A stretch of 38,959 nucleotides of DNA from a virus, in the IMG/VR virus record IMGVR_UViG_3300001460_000067, positions 1 through 38,959 of that record. One strand, 5' to 3'. The notes beneath the pieces were generated by a model that had not been told where the DNA came from, did not search any database, and was given only the letters and a program-made list of their open reading frames with translations. Below, piece after piece: positions 1 through 7,695 of the stretch. The position numbers were made by a program, and so were the translations under genes. Position 1 is the first letter of the stretch. Each line of letters opens with the position of its first letter.

Positions 1-501
1 ATCAGGCATATGGTCTGGTAGCTGTTTATCTAACCATTGATTGTGCACACCATTAGGTGCAACTATTACTAAACAATTAATTCTACTTTTACTATATAAA
101 TATGCAGCAGTGTCTATGGCAACTTTTGTTTTACCTGTACCTTGTTCCATGAATAAACCAAAGTTCGCTTTATCCCTACTTAAATAGAATGATTGCCTTT
201 GGTGTTCGTAAGGCTTAGTTTTAAACATAAAATCATCCGTAGCAGGAGTGGTAAAATTACGAGTATTAGTAGCACTCTTTACTACATCACTATATTGCTC
301 TAAAAATATTTCAGCATCATTATCCCAATCAGCTGATGCCCAGTTCTTTTTAACATACTCAATATTAGCCCCTGTAGGGCTAAAAGCAACATGCCTACCA
401 ACCCACTTTCTAAATCCTGGAAGATTGGTAAACAATTGCATATTTTCTGAAGTTAAAGGGAACTTAGCTAATAAGAATTTACCTTGAACACTTATATGCA
501 C
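1..501 (-). CDS. SNF2-type DNA helicase, N-terminal part (cut by window edge)
   Basis: The 167 visible residues are the start of a superfamily 2 helicase. After about 95 residues of N-terminal domain there is a Q-motif-like KPYEHQRQ, then Walker A EQGTGKTK (residues 119-126) and motif Ia VVAPNGVHNQW. This order fits SNF2/RapA-like ATPases, which use ATP to translocate on double-stranded DNA; in phages they sit in replication modules. The start is GTG: no in-frame ATG lies upstream before a TAA, and AAGGGAG lies 8-10 bases before the GTG. The 5' end overlaps the end of a 46-codon gene by 23 bases, suggesting translational coupling. Motifs II-VI lie outside the window, so the assignment rests on the first third of the protein. 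Confidence 0.8.
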   Translation of the reverse strand, partial: MHISVQGKFLLAKFPLTSENMQLFTNLPGFRKWVGRHVAFSPTGANIEYVKKNWASADWDNDAEIFLEQYSDVVKSATNTRNFTTPATDDFMFKTKPYEHQRQSFYLSRDKANFGLFMEQGTGKTKVAIDTAAYLYSKSRINCLVIVAPNGVHNQWLDKQLPDHMPD

Positions 502-619
502 TTTTAATCTCCCTTAGTTTATCTAATACCCCAGACCAATGGTTGTGAGCCCAAGAACCTACTTTTAAATAGGTGAGGTGTTTCCTCACCCTTTCAATCT
601 TTTTATTTATTTTTCCCAT
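479..619 (-). CDS. Small basic protein, 46 aa, unknown function
   Basis: This 46-codon reading frame fills the gap between the peptidase-like gene and the helicase gene. It begins MGKINKKIERVRKH and ends at TAA after YKCSR. An AAAGGG lies about 9 bases before the ATG. The start overlaps the preceding gene by 13 bases and the end overlaps the GTG start of the helicase gene by 23 bases, an arrangement seen throughout this left arm. The protein is rich in Lys and Arg with a central WAHNHW segment. I do not recognise the family. The good ribosome-binding site and the way it bridges the gap support a real gene; its short length keeps this uncertain. Confidence 0.5.
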   Translation of the reverse strand: MGKINKKIERVRKHLTYLKVGSWAHNHWSGVLDKLREIKSAYKCSR

Positions 620-1311
620 TCTACATGCCCTTTCTTTACATCCCAAGTCAAGTCTTTAGCCCTACCACCTTTTTTAATAAAGGCTTCATATTGAATACCA
701 TCAGGATTGTCTAATATTATTTGCATAGAGTACCAACCGAATGTATTAGCTTTTCTAGGATTCTCTTTTACTTTAGGATATATCATGCTAAAGCTTTTTT
801 CTAATACTCTTTTAAATAGTCTTTTAGGTAGTATCTCAATAACTTGTTTTACATACTTGCGTTTACCAGACCATTCATGAATAGGTTTGCTGTCGCACTG
901 ATCTATAACCCAACCACCCTTTACGACTTGTACATGGCCAGTGGTTGTAATGATATAAGTTGAAGTTGTATTGCAATTCCACTTAACATACTTTGATAAA
1001 GTTATAGGAGTACCATAAGAGAAACTCAAATTAGATCTTTTAGTTAGTCTACCATATTTAGTTATATCAGTATAACCATTGTAAACTCTATACTTAGCAT
1101 TTAACTTATTTAGCACTTTAATTCTATCATGACTAAATGTAGAGCCTTTCCACTTGTTGCTTTTTTTACCAACTTTTTTATGTAACTCCCATGACTGGTT
1201 AAAAGATATACCCATTGCTATAGCTACAGCAGTAACACCACAATTAGGACCATGTACTTGGTCATCAGGATTTACAAAGCCTTCAGGTTTTTTATTAATA
1301 ATGTTTGTCAT
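607..1311 (-). CDS. Papain-like (C39-type) cysteine peptidase-like protein
   Basis: The protein has 234 residues. Near the N-terminus is HGPNCGVTAVAIAMG with Cys24, the usual setting for the nucleophile of papain-like/C39-like peptidases (Cys at the head of a helix, small residues after). A candidate catalytic His126 (TTGHVQVV) and Asp137 (WVIDQ) follow in the expected order and spacing. This is motif reading, not a family match. The last 50 residues (about 184-234) form a separate module with NPR, KGGR..DL.WD and KG.V that is repeated at the C-terminus of the 189-aa protein encoded at 7692-8261. The gene has its own promoter and a conserved leader immediately upstream, separating it from the polymerase gene. 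It might process phage or host proteins or be inactive; the substrate is unknown. Confidence 0.5.
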   Translation of the reverse strand: MTNIINKKPEGFVNPDDQVHGPNCGVTAVAIAMGISFNQSWELHKKVGKKSNKWKGSTFSHDRIKVLNKLNAKYRVYNGYTDITKYGRLTKRSNLSFSYGTPITLSKYVKWNCNTTSTYIITTTGHVQVVKGGWVIDQCDSKPIHEWSGKRKYVKQVIEILPKRLFKRVLEKSFSMIYPKVKENPRKANTFGWYSMQIILDNPDGIQYEAFIKKGGRAKDLTWDVKKGHVEWEK

Positions 1312-1328
1312 AATTTATTCCTTTCTCA
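1309..1328 (-). promoter_or_regulatory. Conserved 5' leader with ribosome-binding site
   Basis: The 20-base sequence TGAGAAAGGAATAAATTATG, ending in the start codon of the peptidase-like gene, recurs at 8470-8489 (minus), 13824-13843 (plus) and 14548-14567 (plus). Here and at both plus-strand sites the match extends three bases further upstream (AAC). AAAGGA is the Shine-Dalgarno core. Identity beyond the core and start codon suggests a conserved untranslated leader. Confidence 0.75.
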
Positions 1329-1340
1329 GTTTATATATAT

Positions 1341-1369
1341 ATTATCGTTTATTTGAGCAGATAAGTAAA
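1341..1369 (-). promoter_or_regulatory. Sigma70-like promoter, TTTACT-N17-GATAAT
   Basis: Read on the minus strand, TTTACT (1369-1364) is followed after 17 bases by GATAAT (1346-1341). The GAGAAAGGAAT leader begins 42 bases after the start of the -35 box, matching the spacing at the two divergent promoters near 13.6-13.8 kb (41 and 42 bases). It would drive the peptidase-like, 46-aa and helicase genes independently of the polymerase operon. Confidence 0.55.
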
Positions 1370-1421
1370 CAATAATCGTCTCCTGCAAATGCCTATAAAA
1401 CCAACCTTTTTAAAAAAAGTT

Positions 1422-4208
1422 TTAAGTTAATTTTCTCCACTTATCTACATACACCTTCCTAAAGCCTTTTTTAACAAGACCTTTTACTAAATACCAATCA
1501 CCTATTTTTCCTTCTTCAACTATTTGTTTACCTATGCGAGTATATTTAAATCTATCTATGGTGCTTATAATTGGACCAGTGTCATCTTCAAAAGTTAAGT
1601 TTAACCATAAGTGATGTCTGTCAACTCTGCGTCCACCTCTTTTAGCTAGGTTGACTGTCTCGTTCATATCTCTTAAATTCTTTTCTGTAAGCTTACCGAA
1701 GAATACAAATCGTCCTGGTCTGTCTGCGTCCAATTCAGCTATGTCTGTAATGTCTGAAACTATGCCATGACTTGATGGGTCTTTTTTAATATGACCAAAC
1801 CTTCTCTCGCATTCGAATATATCATCATACGGAGTAGTGCCTTCATTTAAAAGTTTTTCTTGTCTTGGGGTTAAAGTTATTTTTTCTATGCGTCTATTAA
1901 TAATATCTTCAGCAACTTTTAAGCCTACACCTTTTATATTAGTTAGCCCACCTATTAACTTGCCATCTTGTACCGACCAATTTATTTGAGATAAAAATTT
2001 ATCAAAGGGTCTATACTCAAAACCTTCTTTAACTAATTCTCTTAATAATTTTGTTCCTTGGGCTTCATCCCTAACATTACGCAAACACGCAGCAGCAAAC
2101 TCAAGAGGAAATTTAGACTTAAGAACGCAACACCAATAAGAAAGAAGAGCATAGCTAATAGCATGAGACCTATTAAAAGCCCAAGAGCCCATAGTGTTAA
2201 TATTATCCCATATCCTTTTTGCATCAGTTTCATCAAGACCATTCTCCTTTGCTCCTATTTTAAACCTTTCCCAATATTGGTCAAAGAACTCTTGACCCAA
2301 AGATTTGCTCATTGCTTTACGCAATTGAGATATGTCTTCCCAAGATAACTTACCTACATGACGACCTATTTCCATAACTTGTTCTTGGTATACAACTATG
2401 CCATAAGTTATTTCAGTTATATCTTTTACAATTGGGTGAAGATATTCTATGGGTGATGCTCCTGTGTGTCTACTTATATATTGAGTAGTTCCTCCAGATA
2501 CCAGTGGACCAGGACGACCTAAAGCAGTTAAGGCAGCAACTTCTTCAAACTTGTGCACTTTCATTTGCCTAGTTAAAGATTGTAAAGCATACCCTTCAAA
2601 TTGAAATATACCAGAATACTTTTCATCATTTAAAACTTTAAAAGCTAGTTTATCATCTAATGGATAATCTACTAACTTTTGACGTTCCCATTTGACTTGG
2701 TCTAATACGTCTTGTAGAACTGATAGAGTTCTTAATCCTAAAGCATCTATTTTAAGTAAGTTTAATTTTTCTGCATCATACTTGTCAACTTGTAAAGCTT
2801 GAGTTTGTTCATTAAAAGAGCAATATTGATTAACAGGTTTTTCAGTAACAACTATCCCAGCAGCATGCACCCCATTATGCCTAGCATGAAATTCCATTTG
2901 TGAAGCTATACGCATTTGAGGATATTTCTTTAATATTTCTCTGCCGATATCTAAATCATTAAATGTATCCATAATACAAAAAGCAGCACGAGCATCACCA
3001 CCACTCCTTTCAATGATAGCACCTTTTAAGTCATTGACTTCCCATTGTGGTATATTTAATTCTTTAGCTACTTCAGTAATAGTGCTTTTAGCTTTGTATC
3101 TACTTATTGTACCTAGCTTAGCAACATTAGCATTACCATACTTTTCTCTTAGATAATCATATACCATATCTCTTCTATCATCTTGAAAGTCTATATCAAT
3201 ATCTGGTAAGTCTGCTCTATTAAGATCTATAAATCTTTCAAACAATAAATTATGTACCAGTGGGTCAACATCAGTAATGCCTAACAAATAGCAAACTAAA
3301 GACCCAGCACTACTACCTCTAGCTGGTCCAACTAGCATATGCTCCTTAGCATAGTTAACCATATCAGCTATAACAAAAAAGTAATCCTCATACTTTTTAT
3401 TATCTATTAAACCTAATTCATAAACTAATCTATCATAGTATTTTTTGTCTTTTAGGTTAATATTTAATTTAGTGGCACCTTCTTGGCAAAGTTGTAATAA
3501 TGTCTTTTTACTGTTAAACTTAACCATATTGGCTTGTTTTAATGTCGCTACGCACACTTTAGCTATCGAATAGGTATTATCTATTGCCTCTTTTGGAGCC
3601 CAATTTACACAATCTTTATATTCCCACTCATTTAAAATATGCATAGGTTTTGTTCTATCTGTTCTGTTTCTACCTACTAAAACCTGATAAACTTTTCTAT
3701 CGGATATTGTTGGGTAGTAATTATCGCTAGTAGCTATTAATGGAAACTTTTTAGTTAAACAACTCTTATCACTTATAGGGCTACATTCAGCAAATACATT
3801 TTTATTGGCTTTAGGTAACAATCCCCAATTAGGATTTGGACCACTAAATATTATTACATTATCACTCACATCAAATAATTCTGTGTAGTCTAATCTTGGG
3901 ACATAGTAAAAGTTTTCTTTTTTTAATGATTCAGAGTTTAACCTATATATCTCTTCAAGACCTTTACTATTCTTAGCTAAAAATGTCATATAATTAATAG
4001 GTTGTTTTGTACGTTCTTTACTGTCTTCAACAAAGCCTATTTCAACTCCATAAATTGGTTTTTTGCAGATCTTTGAAAATGGTACATGTCCCCATGTGTT
4101 GTTATCTGTTATAGCTACAGTATCATTATTACAAGTTTCTATAACTTTATTAAGTGGACCATAAGCTTTACGGAAAGAATACTCTGTACGAACTTTTAAA
4201 TTAATCAT
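1422..4208 (-). CDS. DNA polymerase III alpha subunit-like (DnaE-type, C-family) replicative polymerase
   Basis: This is a C-family DNA polymerase of 928 residues, shorter than the roughly 1160 of bacterial DnaE. The N-terminal region (about 1-200) is PHP-like but lacks the metal-binding His pattern, reading KVRTEYS where HxHS would be expected, so intrinsic PHP activity is unlikely. Palm motifs are intact: GPARGSSAGS (294-303), PDIDIDF (335-341) with the catalytic Asp pair, and LKIDALGLRT with the third Asp at 488. GRPGPL (564-569), the LRKAMSK segment (629-635) and FNRSHAISYALLSYW (678-692) are also typical. Residues about 826-928 look like an OB-fold. The start overlaps the upstream DnaQ-type exonuclease gene by 8 bases, so proofreading is probably supplied by that separate protein. 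C-family polymerases are less common than A- or B-family ones in phages of this size. Confidence 0.93.
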   Translation of the reverse strand: MINLKVRTEYSFRKAYGPLNKVIETCNNDTVAITDNNTWGHVPFSKICKKPIYGVEIGFVEDSKERTKQPINYMTFLAKNSKGLEEIYRLNSESLKKENFYYVPRLDYTELFDVSDNVIIFSGPNPNWGLLPKANKNVFAECSPISDKSCLTKKFPLIATSDNYYPTISDRKVYQVLVGRNRTDRTKPMHILNEWEYKDCVNWAPKEAIDNTYSIAKVCVATLKQANMVKFNSKKTLLQLCQEGATKLNINLKDKKYYDRLVYELGLIDNKKYEDYFFVIADMVNYAKEHMLVGPARGSSAGSLVCYLLGITDVDPLVHNLLFERFIDLNRADLPDIDIDFQDDRRDMVYDYLREKYGNANVAKLGTISRYKAKSTITEVAKELNIPQWEVNDLKGAIIERSGGDARAAFCIMDTFNDLDIGREILKKYPQMRIASQMEFHARHNGVHAAGIVVTEKPVNQYCSFNEQTQALQVDKYDAEKLNLLKIDALGLRTLSVLQDVLDQVKWERQKLVDYPLDDKLAFKVLNDEKYSGIFQFEGYALQSLTRQMKVHKFEEVAALTALGRPGPLVSGGTTQYISRHTGASPIEYLHPIVKDITEITYGIVVYQEQVMEIGRHVGKLSWEDISQLRKAMSKSLGQEFFDQYWERFKIGAKENGLDETDAKRIWDNINTMGSWAFNRSHAISYALLSYWCCVLKSKFPLEFAAACLRNVRDEAQGTKLLRELVKEGFEYRPFDKFLSQINWSVQDGKLIGGLTNIKGVGLKVAEDIINRRIEKITLTPRQEKLLNEGTTPYDDIFECERRFGHIKKDPSSHGIVSDITDIAELDADRPGRFVFFGKLTEKNLRDMNETVNLAKRGGRRVDRHHLWLNLTFEDDTGPIISTIDRFKYTRIGKQIVEEGKIGDWYLVKGLVKKGFRKVYVDKWRKLT

Positions 4209-4743
4209 TAAGATGTCCTTCTTTTTTATACCATTTTAAAACTTCTACAGTAGCCTTAACATCATCAACAGCCCTGTGTGCACCTTTGTGTTCTTTACCT
4301 GTTATCTCTAAGTAGATGTCTGTAAGTTTTCTTTTTAAACCCCATACCTTTTCACCTACCTCTACAGTACACAAGTGCTTAGGTGGCCATGGAAACTTTA
4401 TTAGTTTATCAATCCTAAGTAAATTATATTTTAATACATTAGAATCAAAAGACAAGTTGTGTGCAGCTAAAACTTCTTCCCCAATAAAAAAATCTACTAA
4501 CTTATTATAGTAAGCTATGAATGGTGGTTTGTCTTTTAGATCCTCATTTTTAATCCCTGTTATCTTGGTTATTTTAGGTGATAGTTCTTGGTTGGGATTT
4601 ACTAAAAAATTTAACTCTTCTTTTACATTTAAATCTTTATCTAGCTTAACAGCCCCAAACTCTATTATATGGGGTTGTTGTTTTATATCTACTGCATCTG
4701 GCATAACTAAGCCAGTAGTTTCAAGATCCATTACTATCATCAA
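4201..4743 (-). CDS. DnaQ-like 3'-5' exonuclease (DEDDh), proofreading subunit
   Basis: The 180-residue protein carries all three DEDDh exonuclease motifs. Exo I is MDLETTG with Asp6 and Glu8, Exo II is AHNLSFD with Asp100, and Exo III is HRAVDD with His156 and Asp161. The family removes 3'-terminal nucleotides from DNA using two metal ions and proofreads for C-family polymerases. The gene lies directly upstream of the DnaE-type gene and overlaps it by 8 bases, so it is probably co-translated and acts with that polymerase, whose own PHP domain looks inactive. The protein has only the catalytic domain, with no obvious clamp-binding or helicase extension. The 3' end of the upstream 94-aa gene overlaps its start by 23 bases. 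Confidence 0.92.
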   Translation of the reverse strand: MMIVMDLETTGLVMPDAVDIKQQPHIIEFGAVKLDKDLNVKEELNFLVNPNQELSPKITKITGIKNEDLKDKPPFIAYYNKLVDFFIGEEVLAAHNLSFDSNVLKYNLLRIDKLIKFPWPPKHLCTVEVGEKVWGLKRKLTDIYLEITGKEHKGAHRAVDDVKATVEVLKWYKKEGHLND

Positions 4744-5005
4744 TATCCTCCAAAATAAATGAATAAACTCCTAAGTCGTGTATTGAGTCTTGGTGCTTGT
4801 TTGACCATTGATTGCAGTATCTAATTAATTTAGTTACAATCATATTTACTGCACCTAGCCTATTCCAATCTTCTGTTGACTCACATTTTAATCCATTAGG
4901 AAAAAGACTTTTCATAACCTCCCCATGTATCATGTAAGAGTGTCCGTATCTTTTACCTTTATATTCTGCAGTCTTAAGAGCTGTTTTAATTTTATCTGAT
5001 AGCAT
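4721..5005 (-). CDS. Small conserved phage-type protein, 94 aa (possible MazG/DUF1599-like fold)
   Basis: The 94-residue protein is mostly helical by composition, with RYGHSYMIHG, LIRYCNQW and a final QDSIHDLGVYSFILEDID. The pattern of an acidic DS..DL helix following a K..RY helix resembles small all-alpha nucleotide-handling families such as DUF1599/DUF6378. This is a weak resemblance from memory. The gene lies in a tight run between a coiled-coil gene and the exonuclease gene, overlapping both. If the resemblance is real, a role in nucleotide metabolism would fit its neighbours ThyX and the HAD phosphatase. Confidence 0.55.
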   Translation of the reverse strand: MLSDKIKTALKTAEYKGKRYGHSYMIHGEVMKSLFPNGLKCESTEDWNRLGAVNMIVTKLIRYCNQWSNKHQDSIHDLGVYSFILEDIDDSNGS

Positions 5006-5213
5006 CGTCTTCCCTTTCTATTTTAAGTTCTGCAATTTCATCTTGGAGTTCGTTGCATGTATCTGTTAGTTGATCTATTTTAGCTTCTTGGTCTTCATAG
5101 TTATTTATTATGTCTTCAAGTTTGCCTCTTAAAGTTGCTCTAACATCTAATATACGAGCAATGGGTTCTCTATCTAATTCAATATTATTATTTATTATTC
5201 TTAAATCAGTCAT
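4992..5213 (-). CDS. Small coiled-coil protein, 73 aa, unknown
   Basis: The C-terminal half (about residues 32-70) has heptad-like hydrophobic spacing with many Glu, Asp and Lys residues (LEDIINNYEDQEAKIDQL and onward), indicating a coiled coil and probable oligomer. The protein is acidic, with no catalytic motif visible. The gene abuts the HAD gene upstream and overlaps the 94-aa gene downstream by 14 bases. I do not recognise the family; its place suggests an accessory to DNA or nucleotide metabolism. Confidence 0.6.
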   Translation of the reverse strand: MTDLRIINNNIELDREPIARILDVRATLRGKLEDIINNYEDQEAKIDQLTDTCNELQDEIAELKIEREDDAIR

Positions 5214-5669
5214 TTAATAATCTCCTTTGTTTACTTGTAAGCATGTTAGCCCTAAATCATCTCTATACATTTGTACTACGTCAGGTCTGTCTTCTAAAAC
5301 AAACCAAACTTTTTTGACATTAATATGGTCTTTTACTATTTTCATCTTAACCTCCGCATCAGAACTTTTATCTTCATTCTCACGCATGTATAAACCATCA
5401 CAAGGAATATCATTTAATTTAATCCATTCATTAGTTATCCTAGCCCACTTTTCTTCTCTGGCTGTTATTAAGTATATTTTAGTTTCCGAGTCTTTTAGAT
5501 TCCTAATAATATTAGCAATATTCTCAATACATGGTTCTTCTGCAGATCTTCTGTTGAATTCATCATATTCTTCTGCAGTCATAATCCTATCAGAATTATT
5601 TATTATATTAGCCCTATCACCAATCTCAGCAATTGTTCCGTCAATATCACATATAATTATTCTTTTCAT
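5214..5669 (-). CDS. HAD-superfamily phosphatase, polynucleotide-kinase-phosphatase-like
   Basis: The 151-residue protein shows the HAD motifs: CDIDGT with nucleophile Asp8 and general acid Asp10, motif II LITAR (Thr69), a Lys near 108, and motif IV VLEDRPD with Asp127. The late VVQMYRDDLGLTCLQV resembles the C-terminal phosphatase of T4-type polynucleotide kinase, which removes 3'-phosphates from nucleic acid ends. No kinase domain is fused here. The alternative is a nucleotidase supplying nucleosides. Its ATG overlaps the stop of thyX by one base (TAATG), so the two are translationally linked in what looks like a nucleotide metabolism block. Confidence 0.8.
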   Translation of the reverse strand: MKRIIICDIDGTIAEIGDRANIINNSDRIMTAEEYDEFNRRSAEEPCIENIANIIRNLKDSETKIYLITAREEKWARITNEWIKLNDIPCDGLYMRENEDKSSDAEVKMKIVKDHINVKKVWFVLEDRPDVVQMYRDDLGLTCLQVNKGDY

Positions 5670-6328
5670 TATTTAACTCCTTTTTCATTTAAAGGTCTTG
5701 ACATTGATGGAGCTGACCACTCTTTTGGAGTTAAGAATGGCTTTGCCCAATCGTGGACTTTTATAACTTCCGAAACCATAAGTGTAAAAACTTCTCTGTA
5801 TTCACCTTGTGCTCTTGGGCTTAATCTAGACTTAGCCATTTCATGTAAAGTTCTTAAATTAAATTTAGCTACAATATTAGTGTGGATATTAGTAGGCAAT
5901 ATACCTCTAGCATCCTCAGCATTAACTCCTGAGTTTTTTAACTTTTGATAATATTCATTTATAGCTTCCATTGCTTTGGTATAATGGTGCTTACCTTGTT
6001 CATAGTCTTTCACTTCTTCTGGTATGTAATAACCAAAACCTTGCATATCAACTGTACGTTGAGATTGCTGTGCATAGCTACCTTGTCTTGTGCGTACAAA
6101 CTGATGAGTAAAGCCACGAGTAACTTCTCTAATGTCAAATACATAATCAACAAACTCCCATGATGATTTTATAGTATTTAGCATATAATCTAGTTCGGCT
6201 TGTTTTTTACCTTCTGGCCACTCTTTAATTTTAGCATACGCACCATCTTCATTCATTAACCTAGTATTTTTAGTAAACAATAAAAGGTTCTTAGCATCAC
6301 TAGTGTAATTTATTAATTTAACCTTCAT
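5669..6328 (-). CDS. thyX: Flavin-dependent thymidylate synthase ThyX
   Basis: The 219-residue protein contains the ThyX signature in the form RTRQGSYAQQSQR (residues 79-91, family pattern RHRxxSxNxxSxR), preceded by HQFVR. A C-terminal SRLSPRAQGEYR provides the conserved substrate-binding Arg. ThyX methylates dUMP to dTMP using methylenetetrahydrofolate, FAD and NADPH, so it provides thymidylate for phage DNA synthesis. Length is normal for the family. It lies between the lipoprotein gene (11-base overlap at its start) and the HAD phosphatase gene (1-base overlap at its end). Confidence 0.95.
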   Translation of the reverse strand: MKVKLINYTSDAKNLLLFTKNTRLMNEDGAYAKIKEWPEGKKQAELDYMLNTIKSSWEFVDYVFDIREVTRGFTHQFVRTRQGSYAQQSQRTVDMQGFGYYIPEEVKDYEQGKHHYTKAMEAINEYYQKLKNSGVNAEDARGILPTNIHTNIVAKFNLRTLHEMAKSRLSPRAQGEYREVFTLMVSEVIKVHDWAKPFLTPKEWSAPSMSRPLNEKGVK

Positions 6329-6770
6329 TGTCTAACTCCTCGATTAATTTGTTAGCAAACTGATGAGGAACAGCAATCATAACATAAGCTTCAAAATTAT
6401 TACTACCTTGCTTAATATCTAGCTTAACTCTTTTAAATCCTTCTATTCTAATATTAATAGTTTCTACTAAAGCTATTTCTGTATTTTGAGATGAGCCTTG
6501 TGATAAGTAATATTTTGATTTGCCTTTAACTTCACTAGCTATCATGTCTGCTGCAGTTCTTTTTGCTGCCATGGTTGCCATGTCTACTGCTAGTTGCTTG
6601 TGGATTGATTTACCATAACCACTCACAACAGTAGAACCTTCAACTGCTGGTGGGTCAATATACCAAACTGGTTCTGATGGTGAATTAAATTTATAACTAC
6701 ACCCTCCAAAAAATTGTATCACTACTACGAAAATTATCATTCCTAAAAAAAATTGTATGTAATCTTTCAT
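6318..6770 (-). CDS. LPP20-like lipoprotein
   Basis: The first 23 residues form a signal peptide with a long hydrophobic stretch (FFLGMIIFVVVIQFF) and a lipobox-like FGGC, giving Cys24 as the candidate lipidated residue; Phe at -3 is non-standard. The mature part has PVWYIDPP, then GYGKSI and an Ala-rich helix, the layout of LPP20-family outer-membrane lipoproteins. A phage product of this type would be anchored in the host envelope. Possible roles are superinfection exclusion or envelope modification, neither of which the sequence proves. It is embedded in the metabolic operon, overlapping thyX by 11 bases. GAAAGGAAT lies just before its ATG. Confidence 0.6.
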   Translation of the reverse strand: MKDYIQFFLGMIIFVVVIQFFGGCSYKFNSPSEPVWYIDPPAVEGSTVVSGYGKSIHKQLAVDMATMAAKRTAADMIASEVKGKSKYYLSQGSSQNTEIALVETINIRIEGFKRVKLDIKQGSNNFEAYVMIAVPHQFANKLIEELDNEG

Positions 6771-6771
6771 T

Positions 6772-7695
6772 TTATATTCCTTTCTTACTACTTAAATTAA
6801 TTAAATAATTATTGCCAATTAAATTGTCAACGACATTTATATCATCAACAACATCATCAAGCAACAACTGCCTCCATGTAGCAAACCTACCCACAGAAAA
6901 AATATTATACTTTTGAGTCATGTGTAAGATAAACTCTTTGCGTATAGTATCATCTATTGGTAGTAACTTGCCATACTTCATTTCAGATAAACTTAGATTA
7001 TTTAATGTCTTGGGTTGAATGCCAAAGTCTTCCATTAAAAAACTAAATAGTTCTGAAGCCTTCTTGTCTGGTTCTTCTATGTACTCAGCTATAATTATGT
7101 TACCAGTTATAGAAACTCTATAGCATTTAGATAACTTGTCTGGATAATAAATTGTTTGATAAATATCCATGGTTGGGTCAGATATCACTCCTCGCTTAGA
7201 CCATATCTTTTTAAATTTAAAATCAGGTTTTTGTTTCCAATTTACTATGTTCATCATAACTGGCATAGGTATAGTAGATATTATAGGATCTTCACCAACA
7301 GAAGGTAACTTGTAAGGATCTAAAGTCTCTCCATATTTAATATCTAATCCATTAGACATTAATTCAATAAAGTTAAAAGGTGCGATGTATCTTATTGCTG
7401 GGTCTAAATTATTTATAGATCTATCATAATATGCTCCTGTTACTTTTTTAGAATACATATTAGATAAAAATATATTAGGCTCAGTAATAATTTCACTATC
7501 ATACTTTATAGCTTTTCTAACTTTAACTCTCTTGAATGGTATGCCAGTGGCTATAGATACTTTGTCAGATCTAAAACGTAGCAATGCATCATGGTTGTTG
7601 GGTAATGCATTTTGAGATTCTTTAATGATTGGTTTATGTCTACGCAACATGTGTGCTGTTAACATACCAGCCATACCTGATCCATAGATAATCAT
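6772..7695 (-). CDS. FAD-dependent oxidoreductase resembling UDP-galactopyranose mutase / amine oxidase
   Basis: The 307-residue protein starts with a Rossmann FAD-binding fingerprint, MIIYGSGMAGMLTAHML (Gly5, Gly7, Gly10). Near the C-terminus is NIFSVGRFATWRQLLLDD, resembling the second FAD-contacting motif GR...Y...D of UDP-galactopyranose mutases. The middle is too divergent to name a substrate. At 307 residues it is shorter than typical mutases of about 370-390. It could modify host surface sugars or be another flavoenzyme. Its neighbour ThyX also uses FAD, but a functional link is speculation. Its start overlaps the 189-aa gene by 4 bases. Confidence 0.65.
   Translation of the reverse strand: MIIYGSGMAGMLTAHMLRRHKPIIKESQNALPNNHDALLRFRSDKVSIATGIPFKRVKVRKAIKYDSEIITEPNIFLSNMYSKKVTGAYYDRSINNLDPAIRYIAPFNFIELMSNGLDIKYGETLDPYKLPSVGEDPIISTIPMPVMMNIVNWKQKPDFKFKKIWSKRGVISDPTMDIYQTIYYPDKLSKCYRVSITGNIIIAEYIEEPDKKASELFSFLMEDFGIQPKTLNNLSLSEMKYGKLLPIDDTIRKEFILHMTQKYNIFSVGRFATWRQLLLDDVVDDINVVDNLIGNNYLINLSSKKGI

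Noticed and set aside
1380-1430. A/T-rich hairpin (AACCTTTTT...AAAAAGTT) downstream of the polymerase gene as a terminator.
   Set aside because: Arms are imperfect and almost only A/T, so the fold is weak; no clean stem followed by a U-run is seen on either strand.
5227-5676. A 149-codon plus-strand frame opposite the HAD gene.
   Set aside because: It mirrors the HAD gene, which has complete motifs, is hydrophobic-biased as antisense frames are, and has no upstream signals.
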